Source: JALGWN01 sp964598025 (GTDB lineage: Bacteria; Arandabacterota; Arandabacteria; Arandabacterales; Arandabacteraceae). From it: a stretch of DNA of 7,432 nucleotides. This document shows, piece after piece, positions 1 to 6,158 of this stretch. Both the position numbers and the translations under genes were made by a program. Position 1 is the first letter of the stretch; each line of letters starts with the position of its first letter. The stretch is taken from positions 1 through 7,432 of the forward strand of contig CAZRAU010000133.1 in the NCBI GenBank assembly GCA_964598025.1. Reading direction: 5' to 3'. The notes under the pieces were generated by a model, which made no database searches, was not told the DNA's origin, and saw nothing but the letters and a program-made list of their open reading frames with translations.

Positions 1-1
1 T

Positions 2-604
2 ACGGAGAAAAAGGTCCTGGTGATCATGCTCGGGACTATTCTCGCCTGGATAGTGCTGGGGGAGAGGGTGGGCCTTGCCCCCATAGGCATCTTGGGGGCT
101 TCAACGCTCTTCGTGGTCCAGGCCATCACCTGGAATGACGTGGAGAGATATGTAAACTGGGGTGTCATTCTCATGTACGGAGGTGCCATCGCACTGGCTG
201 CAGCCCTCGAGATCACCGGCGCCGCCAAGTGGATTGTGACCTACATGCTCGGGTTTGTGGAGCTCAGCCCATTCGTGCTGATATCCTTCGTGGCTCTTAT
301 CTCCATAGTGCTCACCGAGGCCATGAGCAATGCGGCGGTTGTCGCGCTTGTCCTGCCCATCGCTTTCGAGCTGGGTGACTCGGTGCCCGGTGTGAGCCCG
401 ATGGTCATGGTATTCTCGGTGGCCCTGCCCGCCGGCCTGGCCTTTTCGCTTCCCATCGGTACCCCACCCAATGCGATTGCCTATTCCGCCCGGTACCACA
501 GGATCCGCGATTCGATAAAGGTAGGCGTGCTCCTCAACCTCACCGCGCTGGCGGTCTTTCTATTGGTGGCCAGGTTCTACTGGCCGATGATCGGAGTATA
601 TTAG
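2..604 (+). CDS. SLC13/DASS-family sodium:anion symporter, C-terminal part (5' truncated by window)
   Basis: The frame is open to the left edge, so about 200 C-terminal residues of a longer protein are visible; DASS proteins usually have about 430-600. The visible part is strongly hydrophobic, with roughly five to six membrane segments. Two family-like signatures can be read. A Ser-Asn-Ala-Ala segment running into VVALVLPI (about 326-355) matches the second SNT-type substrate/sodium motif, with Ala in place of the usual Thr. IGTPPNAIAYSA (about 454-490) is the typical C-terminal DASS motif. Members import dicarboxylates, citrate, sulfate or other divalent anions with sodium across the inner membrane. 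Substrate cannot be read from this half; sulfate is an inference from the sulfate-activation genes further right, which are on the other strand. The stop codon overlaps the ribosome site of the following stress-protein gene, so the two are probably co-transcribed. The family call is firm, the substrate is not. Confidence 0.88.
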   Translation, partial: TEKKVLVIMLGTILAWIVLGERVGLAPIGILGASTLFVVQAITWNDVERYVNWGVILMYGGAIALAAALEITGAAKWIVTYMLGFVELSPFVLISFVALISIVLTEAMSNAAVVALVLPIAFELGDSVPGVSPMVMVFSVALPAGLAFSLPIGTPPNAIAYSARYHRIRDSIKVGVLLNLTALAVFLLVARFYWPMIGVY

Positions 605-620
605 GAGGGGGTTTGGTTTA

Positions 621-1130
621 ATGGGTAAAGTCATGCTTATTCTCTCGCCCACGAGGCATAATCCCAAATCCGTGGATCTGGCACTCTCGCTTGTCCGCAA
701 GACCAAGCGGTCTCTCCTTGCCGTCTTCATAGTGGATACCAAGGTATCGGACGCAATATCGGGCAGGATTGTGGACATCGGCTTCCTGGGCGATAAGGTC
801 AGCACGCAGCTTAAGAACGCGATCCTGAGCGAATATGAGACACGGGGGAGACGCGAAGTGGAGGACGTCAGGGCGCGCGCCAAGCAACTCGGGATAACTT
901 GTGAGACGGTGGTCGGCAGGGGGGATTATGTGAATGAGAGCCTGCGGATTGCCGCGGAGCAGAAGGTGGAGGACATCATAGTCTCCCGGGCGGAGCGATC
1001 AAACATATCGCGCAAACTCTTCGGTTCGGCTGTGAACGAACTTCTTGAAAGGTCGCCATGCCCTGTGATGGTGGTGAGTGATTCCACCATCGAGAATCAT
1101 GAAGAGACCAATGCCCACCAGCCCGGCTAG
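621..1130 (+). CDS. Universal stress protein (UspA-like), degenerate nucleotide-binding motif
   Basis: A 169-residue single Usp domain, the normal size being about 140-160. It starts with the Usp beta-1 strand (VMLILSPT, residues 4-11) and ends with the usual last helix and strand (FGSAVNELLERSPCPVMVVSD, split here as residues 134-143 and 144-154). ATP-binding Usps carry G-x2-G-x9-G-S/T. Here only the last Gly-Ser (135-136) remains, while the first two glycine positions read Ser122 and Glu125, so ATP binding is probably lost or altered. The ATG at 621 is preceded by a strong site (GGAGGGGG, 604-611) that overlaps the transporter stop codon, pointing to translational coupling. Usp domains often sit beside or fused to secondary transporters, so a cytoplasmic regulatory role on the symporter is plausible but inferred. 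A short polar tail (residues 155-169) follows the fold. Confidence 0.88.
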   Translation: MGKVMLILSPTRHNPKSVDLALSLVRKTKRSLLAVFIVDTKVSDAISGRIVDIGFLGDKVSTQLKNAILSEYETRGRREVEDVRARAKQLGITCETVVGRGDYVNESLRIAAEQKVEDIIVSRAERSNISRKLFGSAVNELLERSPCPVMVVSDSTIENHEETNAHQPG

Positions 1131-1265
1131 CGGGGTCCGGGGGCCGCTCGATTCGATCGGCTCCCAGTCGGCACAGACGGAAAGGTCTGCCAAGGTCCTG
1201 CCGCTATAGGACCGCGCGAAACCGCAGTCATACCCCAGCCCACATACTCCAAATCCCCCCTCCAA
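1131..1265. other. Non-coding spacer with small hairpins downstream of the stress-protein gene
   Basis: No plausible gene on either strand; the frames crossing it lack ribosome sites or family features. Three short stem-loops can be drawn: AGCGG/CCGCT (1129-1133 with 1144-1148), CAGAC/GTCTG (1174-1178 with 1185-1189, 6-nt loop) and GGTCCT/AGGACC (1194-1199 with 1208-1213, 8-nt loop). None has a following T-run, so none is a convincing intrinsic terminator. They may help end the transporter/Usp transcript or may be chance pairings in GC-rich DNA. No tRNA or known RNA family is recognised. Confidence 0.3.
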
Positions 1266-1317
1266 CCCGGGGTCAGATCTTGAAGATCGAATTCGATTCT
1301 CAAGATCTGACCCCGGG
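1266..1317. repeat. 52-bp near-perfect palindrome, REP/MITE-like element
   Basis: Outer arms of 18 bp (1266-1283 and 1300-1317) are exact reverse complements, each built on GGGGTCAGATCTTGA. The centre (1286-1297, ATCGAATTCGAT) is itself a perfect palindrome on the same axis. Only two base pairs in the whole 52 bp fail (1284/1299 and 1285/1298, the latter a G-T wobble). A transcript would fold into one long hairpin. There is no T-run after it, so it is not a standard terminator. From memory, GGGGTCAG-type ends recur as dispersed repeats near Y1/RAYT-type transposases in environmental bacteria, so a non-autonomous mobile repeat is my preferred reading. Alternatives are a bidirectional transcription stop or a regulator site. 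Confidence 0.6.
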
Positions 1318-1347
1318 GGTCGAAAAGCGGGCTAACTCATTTTGTGC

Positions 1348-1377
1348 TTGACAGAACTCGGGATATGCTGCTACGTT
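1348..1377 (+). promoter_or_regulatory. Candidate sigma-70-type promoter for the porin gene
   Basis: A consensus -35 TTGACA lies at 1348-1353. After an 18-bp spacer comes a weak -10 TACGTT (1372-1377), helped by a TG dinucleotide at 1369-1370 in the extended -10 position. The predicted start near 1384 would give a leader of about 135 nt before the porin. The -35 is perfect but the -10 matches only three of six consensus bases, so this is tentative. Confidence 0.38.
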
Positions 1378-1451
1378 GCCTGAGGATTTGCGTGTATCTA
1401 TTTGTGGGTCAATATGTTGTGAGAATTATGCGGGCACTTTTCCTCAGAAGC

Positions 1452-1463
1452 AAAAGGAGGTGA
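1452..1463 (+). promoter_or_regulatory. Orphan Shine-Dalgarno-like sequence upstream of the porin
   Basis: AAAAGGAGGTGA is an almost perfect complement to the 16S rRNA 3' end, but no credible start codon follows at normal distance. The next in-frame candidate for the porin is a TTG at 1483, about 20 nt away, which would add 12 polar residues in front of a clear signal peptide. The real porin start has its own site at 1503-1510. It may be chance, a remnant, or a ribosome-standby element. Confidence 0.25.
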
Positions 1464-1518
1464 AGGCGAGCGACTTCCGGATTTGCTGGTTCTGACCACT
1501 AGAAGGAGGGTGCAGAAT

Positions 1519-2709
1519 ATGAAGACTGCGCTGCTTATAGTCGCAGTGATCGTGCTTGGTTGTTCGACCTGCCTGGCGGTTCCTCAGGTGGGCCAGACCG
1601 AGGTCGGCGGTGATTTCTGGTTCAGATATCACATGGACAGGGCGGATGAGAGTACCCAGCGAAGCGCCTTCAATATAGAGAGGGGCTATTTCGGACTGGG
1701 TTATGCCTGGACTGATGATATCGACGGCCAGATGACCGTCAATGTGTTCAGTTCCCCGTGGCAGTCGACCGCCTCGGGTTGGCAATTCGAACTGAGAGAT
1801 GCTTATGTGAACATCGACAACCTGATTCCCTGGGGCAAAGCCCGCATAGGACTCCAGAAGAACTACTTCGGCACGGTCTACGACTGGAAATACCAGACCG
1901 TGCGGCGGAGCCTCGCGGACGCCGTAGGTGTTGTCCAGGAGCGGGACTACGGTATTGCCTTCATGGGGCCGCTCGGCGAAGGCCTGGGCGAGTGGACCCT
2001 GGCTTCCATGAACGGTGAAGGGTTTGACTCGGGCTTAAGCCCGGCTTGGGGGGACAAGCAGCCCAACGTCATGGCCAATGTGCGGTTCACGCCGGTCATG
2101 CAGACCGTGGTGGGCCTCTCGTTCCTCAAAGACAAACGCTGGGTCTATGGCTGGGACGATGTCACCTATCAGAACAGGCTGGGCTACGGAGATGAGACCG
2201 CGGTCTCTGTGCTTGCCAAAGTGGGGAGCGGTCCCTTCAGCCTGATGGGTGAGTATCTCTACTATGATTATCCGATACCCGACAGGGAAGACCCAACCGA
2301 GGTTGCCAGCGTGACCGGCGCGGGCTTCAGCATATTCCCGATGATGAGGCTCTCGGAGAAGCTCGAGGTAGTGGGCAGGTACGATTCCTGGGACCCCGAC
2401 ACCGATTGCGAAGACTCGATCTGGATGCCGACATCTCCGGGTATGCTCAGCGGCAGCCCCACCTCGGTGCCGACTCCCTGGTGGATTCCGGGCGACTATG
2501 ATGCTTCCTACTACTACGTAAAACACGATGTTTACGTGGTCGGATTCAATTATAATATTACCGAGCGCATGAAGGGTGCACCCGGTGTGATCTTCCAGTT
2601 TAACTGGCAGAGGATGGATCCGAAGGAGGATGTAGGTGCAGTCCAGCTTGACCCCGTCGATTCCTTCATATTTCAGGTGCGGTGGGGTTGGGGCGGGCTC
2701 AATTTCTAA
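1519..2709 (+). CDS. Outer-membrane porin-like beta-barrel protein
   Basis: The start is the ATG at 1519, eight bases after AAGGAGGG (1503-1510). It gives 396 residues opening with a classic signal peptide: MKTA, a hydrophobic core (residues 4-14), then a likely signal-peptidase-I cut after CLA (residue 20). A lipoprotein reading with Cys15 is possible but weaker. The mature protein alternates polar and aromatic residues as in amphipathic strands, starts with a typical first barrel strand (VGGDFWFRYHMD) and ends RWGWGGLNF, the C-terminal phenylalanine being the usual BAM assembly signal. The early pattern (RGYFGLGYAW, RDAYVNI, GKARIGLQKNYFG) resembles phosphate-selective porin O/P-like proteins. 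It probably forms a channel for anions or other small solutes; the exact substrate is unknown. It lies 59 bp before a phosphohydrolase gene on the same strand, with a hairpin between, so they may be partly co-transcribed. Confidence 0.78.
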   Translation: MKTALLIVAVIVLGCSTCLAVPQVGQTEVGGDFWFRYHMDRADESTQRSAFNIERGYFGLGYAWTDDIDGQMTVNVFSSPWQSTASGWQFELRDAYVNIDNLIPWGKARIGLQKNYFGTVYDWKYQTVRRSLADAVGVVQERDYGIAFMGPLGEGLGEWTLASMNGEGFDSGLSPAWGDKQPNVMANVRFTPVMQTVVGLSFLKDKRWVYGWDDVTYQNRLGYGDETAVSVLAKVGSGPFSLMGEYLYYDYPIPDREDPTEVASVTGAGFSIFPMMRLSEKLEVVGRYDSWDPDTDCEDSIWMPTSPGMLSGSPTSVPTPWWIPGDYDASYYYVKHDVYVVGFNYNITERMKGAPGVIFQFNWQRMDPKEDVGAVQLDPVDSFIFQVRWGWGGLNF

Positions 2710-2719
2710 GCTTACTTGT

Positions 2720-2757
2720 GGCCGGCAGGTGTTCTACTGCCTGCCGGCCTTGGCTTT
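2720..2757 (+). terminator. Strong hairpin between porin and phosphohydrolase genes (terminator or attenuator)
   Basis: GGCCGGCAGG (2720-2729) pairs perfectly with CCTGCCGGCC (2740-2749) around a 10-nt loop, followed by a broken T-run TTGGCTTT (2750-2757). It begins 11 bp after the porin stop and ends just before the next ribosome site (AGGAGGG, 2758-2764). The poor T-run suggests partial termination, or a 3' stabiliser that lets porin mRNA outnumber the downstream message. Confidence 0.6.
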
Positions 2758-2768
2758 AGGAGGGTGGC

Positions 2769-4100
2769 ATGTGGTTTAAGAAGAAACCAAGGGTCCTGGT
2801 CATAGGGCTTGATGGAACACCGTTGTCTTTCGTAAAGGCCAGGATGGAGGAGGGCTTGCTGCCCTCTTTCAAGAAGATCTTCAGCCGAGGCTCGCTGGTC
2901 GAGATAACCTCCACCCATCCTTTTGTCTCATGTGTAGCCTGGTCCACCTACATGACGGGCAAGAATGCCGCGAAACACAACATCTTCGGCTTCATAGACA
3001 GGAAACCGGGCACCTATTCCGTATACATCCCCAATGGATCCAATATGACGGCCGAGACCCTGTGGGAGACCTTGAGCGAGCGTGGTAAGAGCGTGCTGGT
3101 CATGAACGTGCCGGTCACCTATCCGCCGCGCAAGGTGAATGGCTATCTGGTCTCGGGTTTTCTGGCCCCAAAGCTGGAAGGGGCGACCTATCCTCCCGAC
3201 CTAGCAGGCAAGCTCAAGGCGCGCGGATATGAACTGGATATCGATCCCTGGCGCGCCCGCGAGAACCTGGACAATCTCTATCCGGATCTGATGCGCGTCT
3301 TTGAAGCCAGGACCAAGGCCTTCCTCGACCTCTACAGGCAAAAGAAATGGGATTTCGCCCAGCTCCATGTCATGGAGACGGACCGGCTCTATCACTTCAT
3401 GTGGGGACACATGGAGGATGGACATCCGAAGTACGCGGGCGAGTTCATGAGTGTCTTTAAAGCGATTGATGAGTTCCTGGCGACGATCGACCGGACCGTG
3501 GGCGACGATGTGACGGTCATCATCATGTCCGACCACGGCTTTTGCAATCTCAAAAAGGAGATCTATCTCAACAGGTTCCTGGAGGAAGCCGGGTACCTCG
3601 CCTACAGGTCGGAGGAAGCCAAGTCACTTGGAGATATTGATCCGGCCCGGACCAAGGTTTTCTGCATGGACCCGGGCAGGTTCTACATAAACCTCAAGGG
3701 CAGGGAAGCGGAAGGCATAGTCACCCCGGAAGCATACGGGGCGCTCCGCGACGAGCTCGCCGGGAGGCTCGCCGATCTCAAGGATGAGGATGGCAACAAG
3801 GTCATCAAAGATGTGCTTGCCAAGGAAGACATTTACAGCGGACCCCACTTCGATGTGGCTCCCGATCTTGTGATAAACCCGGTTGACGGTTATGACCCCA
3901 AGGGTGCGTTCGGCAAGAAGACGCTCTCCGGCAGGGGTCCCATCGTCGGTATGCATACATACCACGATGCCATGCTCTATGTGAGCGGGCGAAACCTATC
4001 CGGGGGAGGGAGTGTCGTGGATGTGCCGATGACCATCTATGACATACTTGGGGAACGACCCCCCGGCGATCTCGACGGGAGGTCGCTTCTTACTCCATAG
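2769..4100 (+). CDS. Alkaline-phosphatase-superfamily phosphodiesterase/phosphohydrolase (COG3379-like), Ser nucleophile
   Basis: 443 residues with no signal peptide, so cytoplasmic. ATG follows AGGAGGG by four bases. The full two-metal active-site set of the superfamily is readable: Asp15 (VIGLDG), a nucleophile in PFVSCVAWSTYMTG, Asp205 and His209 (ETDRLYHFMW), Asp255-His256 (MSDHG) and His396 (HTYHDAM). Gapless local alignment with the second copy in this window puts Ser54 where that protein has Thr51. The family belongs with type I phosphodiesterases/nucleotide pyrophosphatases and hydrolyses or transfers phosphate (sometimes sulfate) esters; this group has no settled substrate. It lies behind a porin gene and faces the sulfate-activation operon tail to tail, with only 21 bp between the two stop codons and no convincing terminator there. 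Family is certain, substrate unknown. A cofactor-independent phosphoglycerate mutase is less likely given the short insert between metal motifs. Confidence 0.85.
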   Translation: MWFKKKPRVLVIGLDGTPLSFVKARMEEGLLPSFKKIFSRGSLVEITSTHPFVSCVAWSTYMTGKNAAKHNIFGFIDRKPGTYSVYIPNGSNMTAETLWETLSERGKSVLVMNVPVTYPPRKVNGYLVSGFLAPKLEGATYPPDLAGKLKARGYELDIDPWRARENLDNLYPDLMRVFEARTKAFLDLYRQKKWDFAQLHVMETDRLYHFMWGHMEDGHPKYAGEFMSVFKAIDEFLATIDRTVGDDVTVIIMSDHGFCNLKKEIYLNRFLEEAGYLAYRSEEAKSLGDIDPARTKVFCMDPGRFYINLKGREAEGIVTPEAYGALRDELAGRLADLKDEDGNKVIKDVLAKEDIYSGPHFDVAPDLVINPVDGYDPKGAFGKKTLSGRGPIVGMHTYHDAMLYVSGRNLSGGGSVVDVPMTIYDILGERPPGDLDGRSLLTP

Positions 4101-4121
4101 AGGTTCATTGTAGAGGTCTCG

Positions 4122-4733
4122 TTACTCTATGTAACCCAGTCCTCTGAGCCGCTCCTCGACCTTTTTCTGGTCTTCGTCTGAGTACGCCTTGGCTGTCCCC
4201 TTGGCCTTCGGGATATAGCCGAGCGTTTCCATCGTGAGGAGGACCTTGTTGACACAGGTATCGACGTCTTCCGTGTCGGTATCGAGCTCCACCTCAGGCT
4301 TTTCAGGAGCCTCATAGGGCATGTGCCATCCCGCAATATCGGCGATCTCGCCACGCTCGGCACGCTTATAGAGACCCTTCGGGTCACGATGCTTGCAGGT
4401 ATCCAGCGTTGCCATGACGTGGACCTCGAGGAAGTTGTCGACCAGCTTGCGCGCCCGGTCGCGATGTTCCCTCAACGGCGAGACGGCTGCAACGATGGAG
4501 CAAACACCGTTACGTGTGAGGATCTTGCCCATGAAGGCCAGCCGCTTGGTGTTAAGGTCTCTGTCCTTCGCCGTATAGCCTAAATCCGGGCTGAGGTTGG
4601 CTCTTATCTCATCGGCATCCAGGTTCTCGACTCTGATGCCACGCTCCTTGAGGGCCTTCTCGACGCCTCTTCCGATCGTTGACTTGCCCGAAGCCGGAAC
4701 TCCCGTGAACCATAAGAATGTACCCTTGTCCAT
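4122..4733 (-). CDS. cysC: Adenylylsulfate (APS) kinase with C-terminal tail
   Basis: Transfers phosphate from ATP to the 3'-OH of APS to make PAPS, in the cytoplasm. Starting at the ATG at 4733 (a TTG directly precedes it; GGGGG lies six bases upstream) gives 203 residues. Visible motifs: Walker A GVPASGKS (11-18), LDADEIR (38-44; usually LDGDNVR), DLGYTAKDRDLN (50-61), VSPLREHRDRAR (84-95) with Ser85 at the conserved Ser position, DPKGLYKRAERGE (117-129), PYEAPEKPE (139-147) and LDT (150-152). The Walker A Pro-Ala variant differs from the common Leu-Ser-Gly form but keeps the essential Gly-Lys-Ser. The kinase core ends near residue 173. A tail of about 30 residues follows, ending KKVEERLRGLGYIE, which is not part of the usual enzyme. 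It is the last gene of the sat operon, 14 bp after the preceding gene. No PAPS reductase or sulfotransferase is nearby, so the use of PAPS is open. Confidence 0.93.
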   Translation of the reverse strand: MDKGTFLWFTGVPASGKSTIGRGVEKALKERGIRVENLDADEIRANLSPDLGYTAKDRDLNTKRLAFMGKILTRNGVCSIVAAVSPLREHRDRARKLVDNFLEVHVMATLDTCKHRDPKGLYKRAERGEIADIAGWHMPYEAPEKPEVELDTDTEDVDTCVNKVLLTMETLGYIPKAKGTAKAYSDEDQKKVEERLRGLGYIE

Positions 4734-4747
4734 CAAAATCCCCCTTC

Positions 4748-6139
4748 TTAGAACTGAATGACCTTGCCCTCCATGTCCGCAGGGACATCTATTCCCATGA
4801 CGTCAAGCACGGTGGGTGCAACATCATAGATCTGGAGGCCCTCGAGCCTCTTGCCTCGCTTCTGCTTCGGATCCCAGAGCATAAAGATACCGTGTTCGGC
4901 ATGGACCGCATCATCCGGGCCGACCTCGGTTTCGAACGAGTGGATCGAATCGTGTCCGATGGTTCCGGTCGATCTCCAGTAGAGATCGCCGAAATAGACG
5001 ATGAGGTCCGGGGCCTGGTCGATGTTGGGCCCGCTATAGGCCTCCTGCGGCTTATAGGCCCGGGTGCCTATGTTGTTGCCCTTCTCATCGGTTATGGCCT
5101 CCAACTTGACGACTATCTCATCGCGCACTTTCTCGTAGTCCTTGGGGTCTATGACGCCCTGCTTTTCCCTGCCCTTGACGTTGAGGAAGAGCCGCCCATA
5201 GTAGCCGCCCAGACCCCAGGCCTTGGTGCGGCCCCAGTCCACATCGGCCTTTTCAAGTTTAACCAGGCCCTTGGGCTCGGACTTGAGCTTCATGTAGCCT
5301 TCCTGGATGAGCCAGTCGTTTATGTTGACCGCCCCCTCCATCTTCTTGGCCCCATGATCCGAAACCACGACCACAACGGTATCGTCGTCGAGGACCGACA
5401 TGAGATCGCCTATCCTCTTGTCCAGGTACTTGTGGTAATCGAAGATCGCGTTCTCATACTTGTTGCCCGGCTGGTACTTCCGGTGGGTGTTGTCGAAGAA
5501 CTTCCAGAAACCGTGGTGAATCCGGTCGAGACCTATCTCAACGAACATGAAGAAACTCCAGGGTTCCTGCTGAATCAGGGCCTTTACCAGGTCGAACCGC
5601 TTCCTGGTCATGTCATAGATCTCTTCCAGGAGCTCATCCTTGTTGTCGGTCCGGAATTTCTCGACATCGAGAACATAGTCGCCGACGATCCGTTTCACGT
5701 CGTCCTTTATGTAATCGGGAAACGTGTAGTCGGCGTTGGTATCGGGCGCAAGCCAGTCGGTTATCATGAAACCGTTCACCGGTTTGGGCGGGTAGGTCTG
5801 GGGTATGCCGACGAGACCCACCTTGTAGCCTTCGCGCGAAACCACGTCCCAGACCGCTGGCTCCTTGATGGCTTCGGAGTTGGCGATCCAGAAGTCGTCA
5901 TAGGAGTACTCGCTGCGGTTTCTGAAACCGAAGATACCGAGTTGGCCGGGATTTTTGCTCGTCACCATGCACTGCCAGGCCGGCACCGTGATGGGTGGGA
6001 TCGTGCTCTTCAGGGGTCCCCAGACGCCCTCCTCGGCTAATCGCTTGAAGTTGGGCAGCCGGTCGAGCCACATGTCGAACACCAGTTCCGGCGCCGCGCA
6101 ATCCAGGCCTATGACTAGAACCTTCTTCTTCGATCCCAT
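4748..6139 (-). CDS. Alkaline-phosphatase-superfamily phosphohydrolase/phosphodiesterase (COG3379-like) inside the PAPS operon
   Basis: 463 residues, no signal peptide; ATG at 6139 with AAGGAG six bases before it. Complete metal and catalytic set: Asp13 (VIGLDC), nucleophile Thr51 in PPITVPAW, Asp205 and His209 (GLDRIHHGFW), Asp261-His262 (VVSDHGAKK) and His413 (HAEHGIF). The C-terminal part (QIYDVAPTVLDVMGIDVP, near 436-453) is the usual superfamily ending. This matches COG3379-type predicted phosphohydrolase/phosphomutase proteins, for which no natural substrate is established to my knowledge. It sits between sat and cysC with gaps of 19 and 14 bp, so it is almost surely co-expressed with both. 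That suggests a role on APS, PAPS, PAP or a related nucleotide, or in using PAPS, but it may equally process an unrelated phosphate ester. It shares fold and motifs with the facing plus-strand copy, which has Ser instead of Thr as nucleophile; overall similarity is modest, so they are not a recent duplication. Confidence 0.87.
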   Translation of the reverse strand: MGSKKKVLVIGLDCAAPELVFDMWLDRLPNFKRLAEEGVWGPLKSTIPPITVPAWQCMVTSKNPGQLGIFGFRNRSEYSYDDFWIANSEAIKEPAVWDVVSREGYKVGLVGIPQTYPPKPVNGFMITDWLAPDTNADYTFPDYIKDDVKRIVGDYVLDVEKFRTDNKDELLEEIYDMTRKRFDLVKALIQQEPWSFFMFVEIGLDRIHHGFWKFFDNTHRKYQPGNKYENAIFDYHKYLDKRIGDLMSVLDDDTVVVVVSDHGAKKMEGAVNINDWLIQEGYMKLKSEPKGLVKLEKADVDWGRTKAWGLGGYYGRLFLNVKGREKQGVIDPKDYEKVRDEIVVKLEAITDEKGNNIGTRAYKPQEAYSGPNIDQAPDLIVYFGDLYWRSTGTIGHDSIHSFETEVGPDDAVHAEHGIFMLWDPKQKRGKRLEGLQIYDVAPTVLDVMGIDVPADMEGKVIQF

Positions 6140-6158
6140 TCACTTCTCCTTCTGTTTC

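Noticed and set aside
999..1265. 88-codon minus-strand frame across the Usp 3' end and the spacer
   Set aside because: No ribosome site and no recognisable protein features; it partly overlaps the real Usp gene.
1266..1317. Palindrome as a standard rho-independent terminator
   Set aside because: No T-run on either side of the stem, and the stem is far longer than usual; a repeat element fits better.
1483..1518. TTG start for the porin, adding 12 residues
   Set aside because: It would put polar, Arg-rich residues before a clean signal peptide, and the ATG at 1519 has an ideal ribosome site.
2035..2526. 163-codon minus-strand frame inside the porin gene
   Set aside because: Antisense shadow of a protein with signal peptide and barrel features; no domain recognised.
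4121..4135. GTTAC/GTAAC hairpin at the convergent gene junction as a terminator
   Set aside because: Only five base pairs with no T-run on either strand, and it overlaps the cysC stop codon.
4718..6040. 440-codon open frame on the plus strand opposite the operon phosphohydrolase and the start of cysC
   Set aside because: It lies antisense to a gene with a complete catalytic motif set, has no ribosome site or recognisable domain, and its composition looks like the mirror of biased codons in the real gene.
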